Part shown: positions 62,492-64,000 of the stretch, one piece after another
Numbering within the stretch: position 1 is the stretch's first letter
How the letters are laid out: each line of letters opens with the position of its first letter
Assembly: GCF_003259335.1 (NCBI RefSeq)
Contig: NZ_QLLL01000001.1
Location: forward strand, 466,406 to 530,405
DNA: 64,000 nt
Reading direction: 5' to 3'
DNA from: Chitinophaga skermanii
GTDB lineage: Bacteria; Bacteroidota; Bacteroidia; Chitinophagales; Chitinophagaceae
Translations under genes and position numbers: made by a program
The notes under the pieces: generated by a model
Databases searched by the model: none
What the model was told of the DNA's origin: nothing
The model's input: the letters and a program-made list of their open reading frames with translations, nothing else

Positions 62492-63268
62492 GTGGCAAAG
62501 AAAGAACCTATCATACTCGTAACAAACGACGATGGCATAACAGCGCCGGGTATTCGTGCTTTAATAGAAGCTGTAAAGGGCCTGGGAAAAGTAATTGTTG
62601 TAGCACCCGATAGCCCCCAATCAGGCAAAGGTCACGCTATTACCATTGGTGTTCCATTGCGTTTGTACCAAGTAGATATTTTTGAAGGCATTGAAGCATG
62701 GCATTGCTCCGGCACCCCGGTAGATTGCTTGAAGCTAGCCCGCGACAAAATCCTACAAGGCGTAAAACCCGATATCTGCGTAAGCGGTATCAACCACGGC
62801 GCCAACCACTCCATCAACGTTATTTACTCTGGAACTATGTCTGCCGCCATGGAAGCCGCTATTGAAGGCATTCCTTCGGTTGGATTCTCGTTCCTTGATT
62901 ATAGTTACGATGCCGATTTCTCTTTATGTAAAGAAGTGGCGCACGATGTAACAAAGAAAATGTTGGAAAGCAACCTGCCAGATGGCACTTTGTTCAACGT
63001 AAACATCCCGCAAGTACCGAAAGAACGCTATAAAGGATTGAAGATTTGCCGCCAAGCCAATGCGAAATGGGTAGAGGAATTCGATGAACGCCGCGACCCA
63101 CATGGTAAAAAGTACTACTGGCTAACAGGCGAATTTAAGAATCGTGATACGGGAACAGATACAGATGTATGGGCATTAGACAATGATTTTGCATCGCTGG
63201 TGCCGGTACAGTTCGACTTAACGGATTACAAGATGAAGGACAAATTACAGCAGGACTGGAATTTATAA
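62492..63268 (+). CDS. surE: 5'/3'-nucleotidase SurE
   Basis: This 258-residue metal-dependent phosphatase removes phosphate from nucleoside monophosphates. The signature is IILVTNDDGITAPGIRALIE near the N-terminus (metal-binding DD), followed by VAPDSPQSGKGHAIT (Ser and Asn region) and CVSGINHGANHSINVIYSGT near residue 95. The start is a GTG at 62492, supported by the promoter position. It is upstream of a small membrane protein and lpxB, an order also seen in other Bacteroidota (from memory). Confidence 0.94.
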   Translation: MAKKEPIILVTNDDGITAPGIRALIEAVKGLGKVIVVAPDSPQSGKGHAITIGVPLRLYQVDIFEGIEAWHCSGTPVDCLKLARDKILQGVKPDICVSGINHGANHSINVIYSGTMSAAMEAAIEGIPSVGFSFLDYSYDADFSLCKEVAHDVTKKMLESNLPDGTLFNVNIPQVPKERYKGLKICRQANAKWVEEFDERRDPHGKKYYWLTGEFKNRDTGTDTDVWALDNDFASLVPVQFDLTDYKMKDKLQQDWNL

Positions 63269-63303
63269 TCAAGCACACTATCACTATTTAATCCTATTTA
63301 ACT

Positions 63304-63606
63304 ATGTTCAAAAAAGACAATCTCGCACTCGGCATTGTTTTGGGGTTTGTTACACCTTTACTGGCATTCGTGCTGTATTGGTTGTACGCGAGATCATCTA
63401 AAGGGTATTCATTTCAAGAAATGATCGAGCTGATTAGCCTGAACCATTTCTTCTTATTGCCGAAGGTGATGAGTATTTGCTTAATCGGGAACGGTATCGT
63501 GTTTTATTTATATACACGTCGCCGCTTAGATACTACGGCAAAAGGAATATTCCTAGTTACCATGTTATATGCCATCATCATTTTATTGCTGAAAATAATT
63601 AAATAG
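63304..63606 (+). CDS. Small membrane protein of unknown function
   Basis: This 100-residue protein has three hydrophobic segments (LALGIVLGFVTPLLAFVLYW, FFLLPKVMSICLIGNGIVFY and GIFLVTMLYAIIILLLKII). No domain is recognised. It lies 35 bp after surE and 59 bp before lpxB, so it is probably in the same operon. Its role may relate to the envelope, but that is only context. Confidence 0.72.
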   Translation: MFKKDNLALGIVLGFVTPLLAFVLYWLYARSSKGYSFQEMIELISLNHFFLLPKVMSICLIGNGIVFYLYTRRRLDTTAKGIFLVTMLYAIIILLLKIIK

Positions 63607-63665
63607 GGGGCGGAAAACACCGCTCCTTCTTTATATTTGGGCGATTTTATAAACGGAATGCATCA

Positions 63666-64000
63666 ATGAAGTATTACATAATTGCAGGCGAAGCCTCGGG
63701 TGATTTACACGGGAGCAACTTGGTGAAGCAAATGAAATTGCAAGACCCGGCTGCGGATATCCGTGCTTGGGGCGGCGATTTAATGGAACAAGCTGGCGCT
63801 AAAGTGGTAAAGCATTACCGCGAATTGGCGTTCATGGGCTTCGTGGAAGTGGTCATGAACCTACGCACGATCATGAAAAACCTGGATACTTGTAAGAAAG
63901 ATATATTGGCATTTAAACCCGATGTATTGGTGTTGATCGATTACCCAGGATTCAATATCCGTATCGCCGAATGGGCTAAGCAACAAGGCTTTAAAACCGT
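63666..64000 (+). CDS. lpxB: Lipid-A-disaccharide synthase (3' truncated by window)
   Basis: The first 111 codons are present: MKYYIIAGEASGDLHGSNLV, the LpxB signature, then IRAWGGDLMEQAGAKVVKHY, ELAFMGFVEVVMNLRTIMKN and FKPDVLVLIDYPGFNIRIAE. LpxB joins UDP-diacylglucosamine and lipid X to make the lipid A disaccharide at the inner membrane. The rest of the gene lies outside the window. The frame is intact up to the last base. Confidence 0.93.
   Translation, partial: MKYYIIAGEASGDLHGSNLVKQMKLQDPAADIRAWGGDLMEQAGAKVVKHYRELAFMGFVEVVMNLRTIMKNLDTCKKDILAFKPDVLVLIDYPGFNIRIAEWAKQQGFKT

Overview
This window is chromosomal DNA of a Bacteroidota bacterium, most likely of the Chitinophagia. The evidence is an ECF sigma/FecR/TonB-receptor signalling locus with a DUF4249 lipoprotein, a second TonB receptor locus, a PorT-like type IX secretion component, a protein ending in a type IX sorting domain, and a MenG-type quinone methyltransferase. 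Several genes also follow a TTTG (or TTG) / ~20 nt / TAnnTTTG element, the promoter form known for the primary sigma factor of this phylum, and Shine-Dalgarno sequences are weak or absent. There are no rRNA or tRNA genes, no CRISPR array and no insertion sequence. Genes lie on both strands in short operons, most of them closed by strong hairpin terminators.

Layout. 0-9.5 kb: end of a HigA-like antitoxin, TerC, PyrD, the FecI-FecR-TonB receptor-DUF4249 operon, a DUF962 membrane protein and a thiolase. 9.5-17.7 kb: a gene of unknown function with a phased repeat array upstream, a DUF1800/DUF1501 export pair, and a probable metal-related TonB receptor locus. 17.9-30.2 kb: DUF983, an ABC exporter, an EF-G paralogue that lacks the catalytic histidine, YifB, a MutS-like ATPase, dihydroorotase, PorT, UbiE/MenG, EngB and a YkuK-like protein. 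30.3-32.7 kb: six tandem paralogous small exported cysteine proteins. 32.7-40.4 kb: CoA-binding protein, TIGR01777 oxidoreductase and GbsR regulator sharing an operator, VOC protein, PdhC, DnaX and a GNAT-like protein. 40.7-47.2 kb: a MacA/permease/TolC efflux operon without an ATPase gene, a second and longer phased repeat array, a membrane-anchored unknown, and a Tat-exported phosphoesterase. 47.4-64 kb: AtpD/AtpC, YqgE, a candidate small RNA, an orphan histidine kinase, a ThiF-like protein, hydrolase, LD-carboxypeptidase, MetG, two paralogous membrane proteins, a HAD/enoyl-CoA hydratase fusion, an ABC-2 transporter, SurE, a small membrane protein and the start of LpxB.

Most of the window is housekeeping. 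The thiolase and the HAD/ECH fusion belong to fatty-acid beta-oxidation, PyrD and dihydroorotase to pyrimidine synthesis, and PdhC and ATP synthase to central energy metabolism. PorT is part of the machine that would export the DUF1501 protein. The least explained parts are the six-gene exported cysteine-protein array, two related intergenic arrays of GTA-headed units spaced 10-11 bp apart, the shared GbsR-type operator, and the EF-G paralogue.
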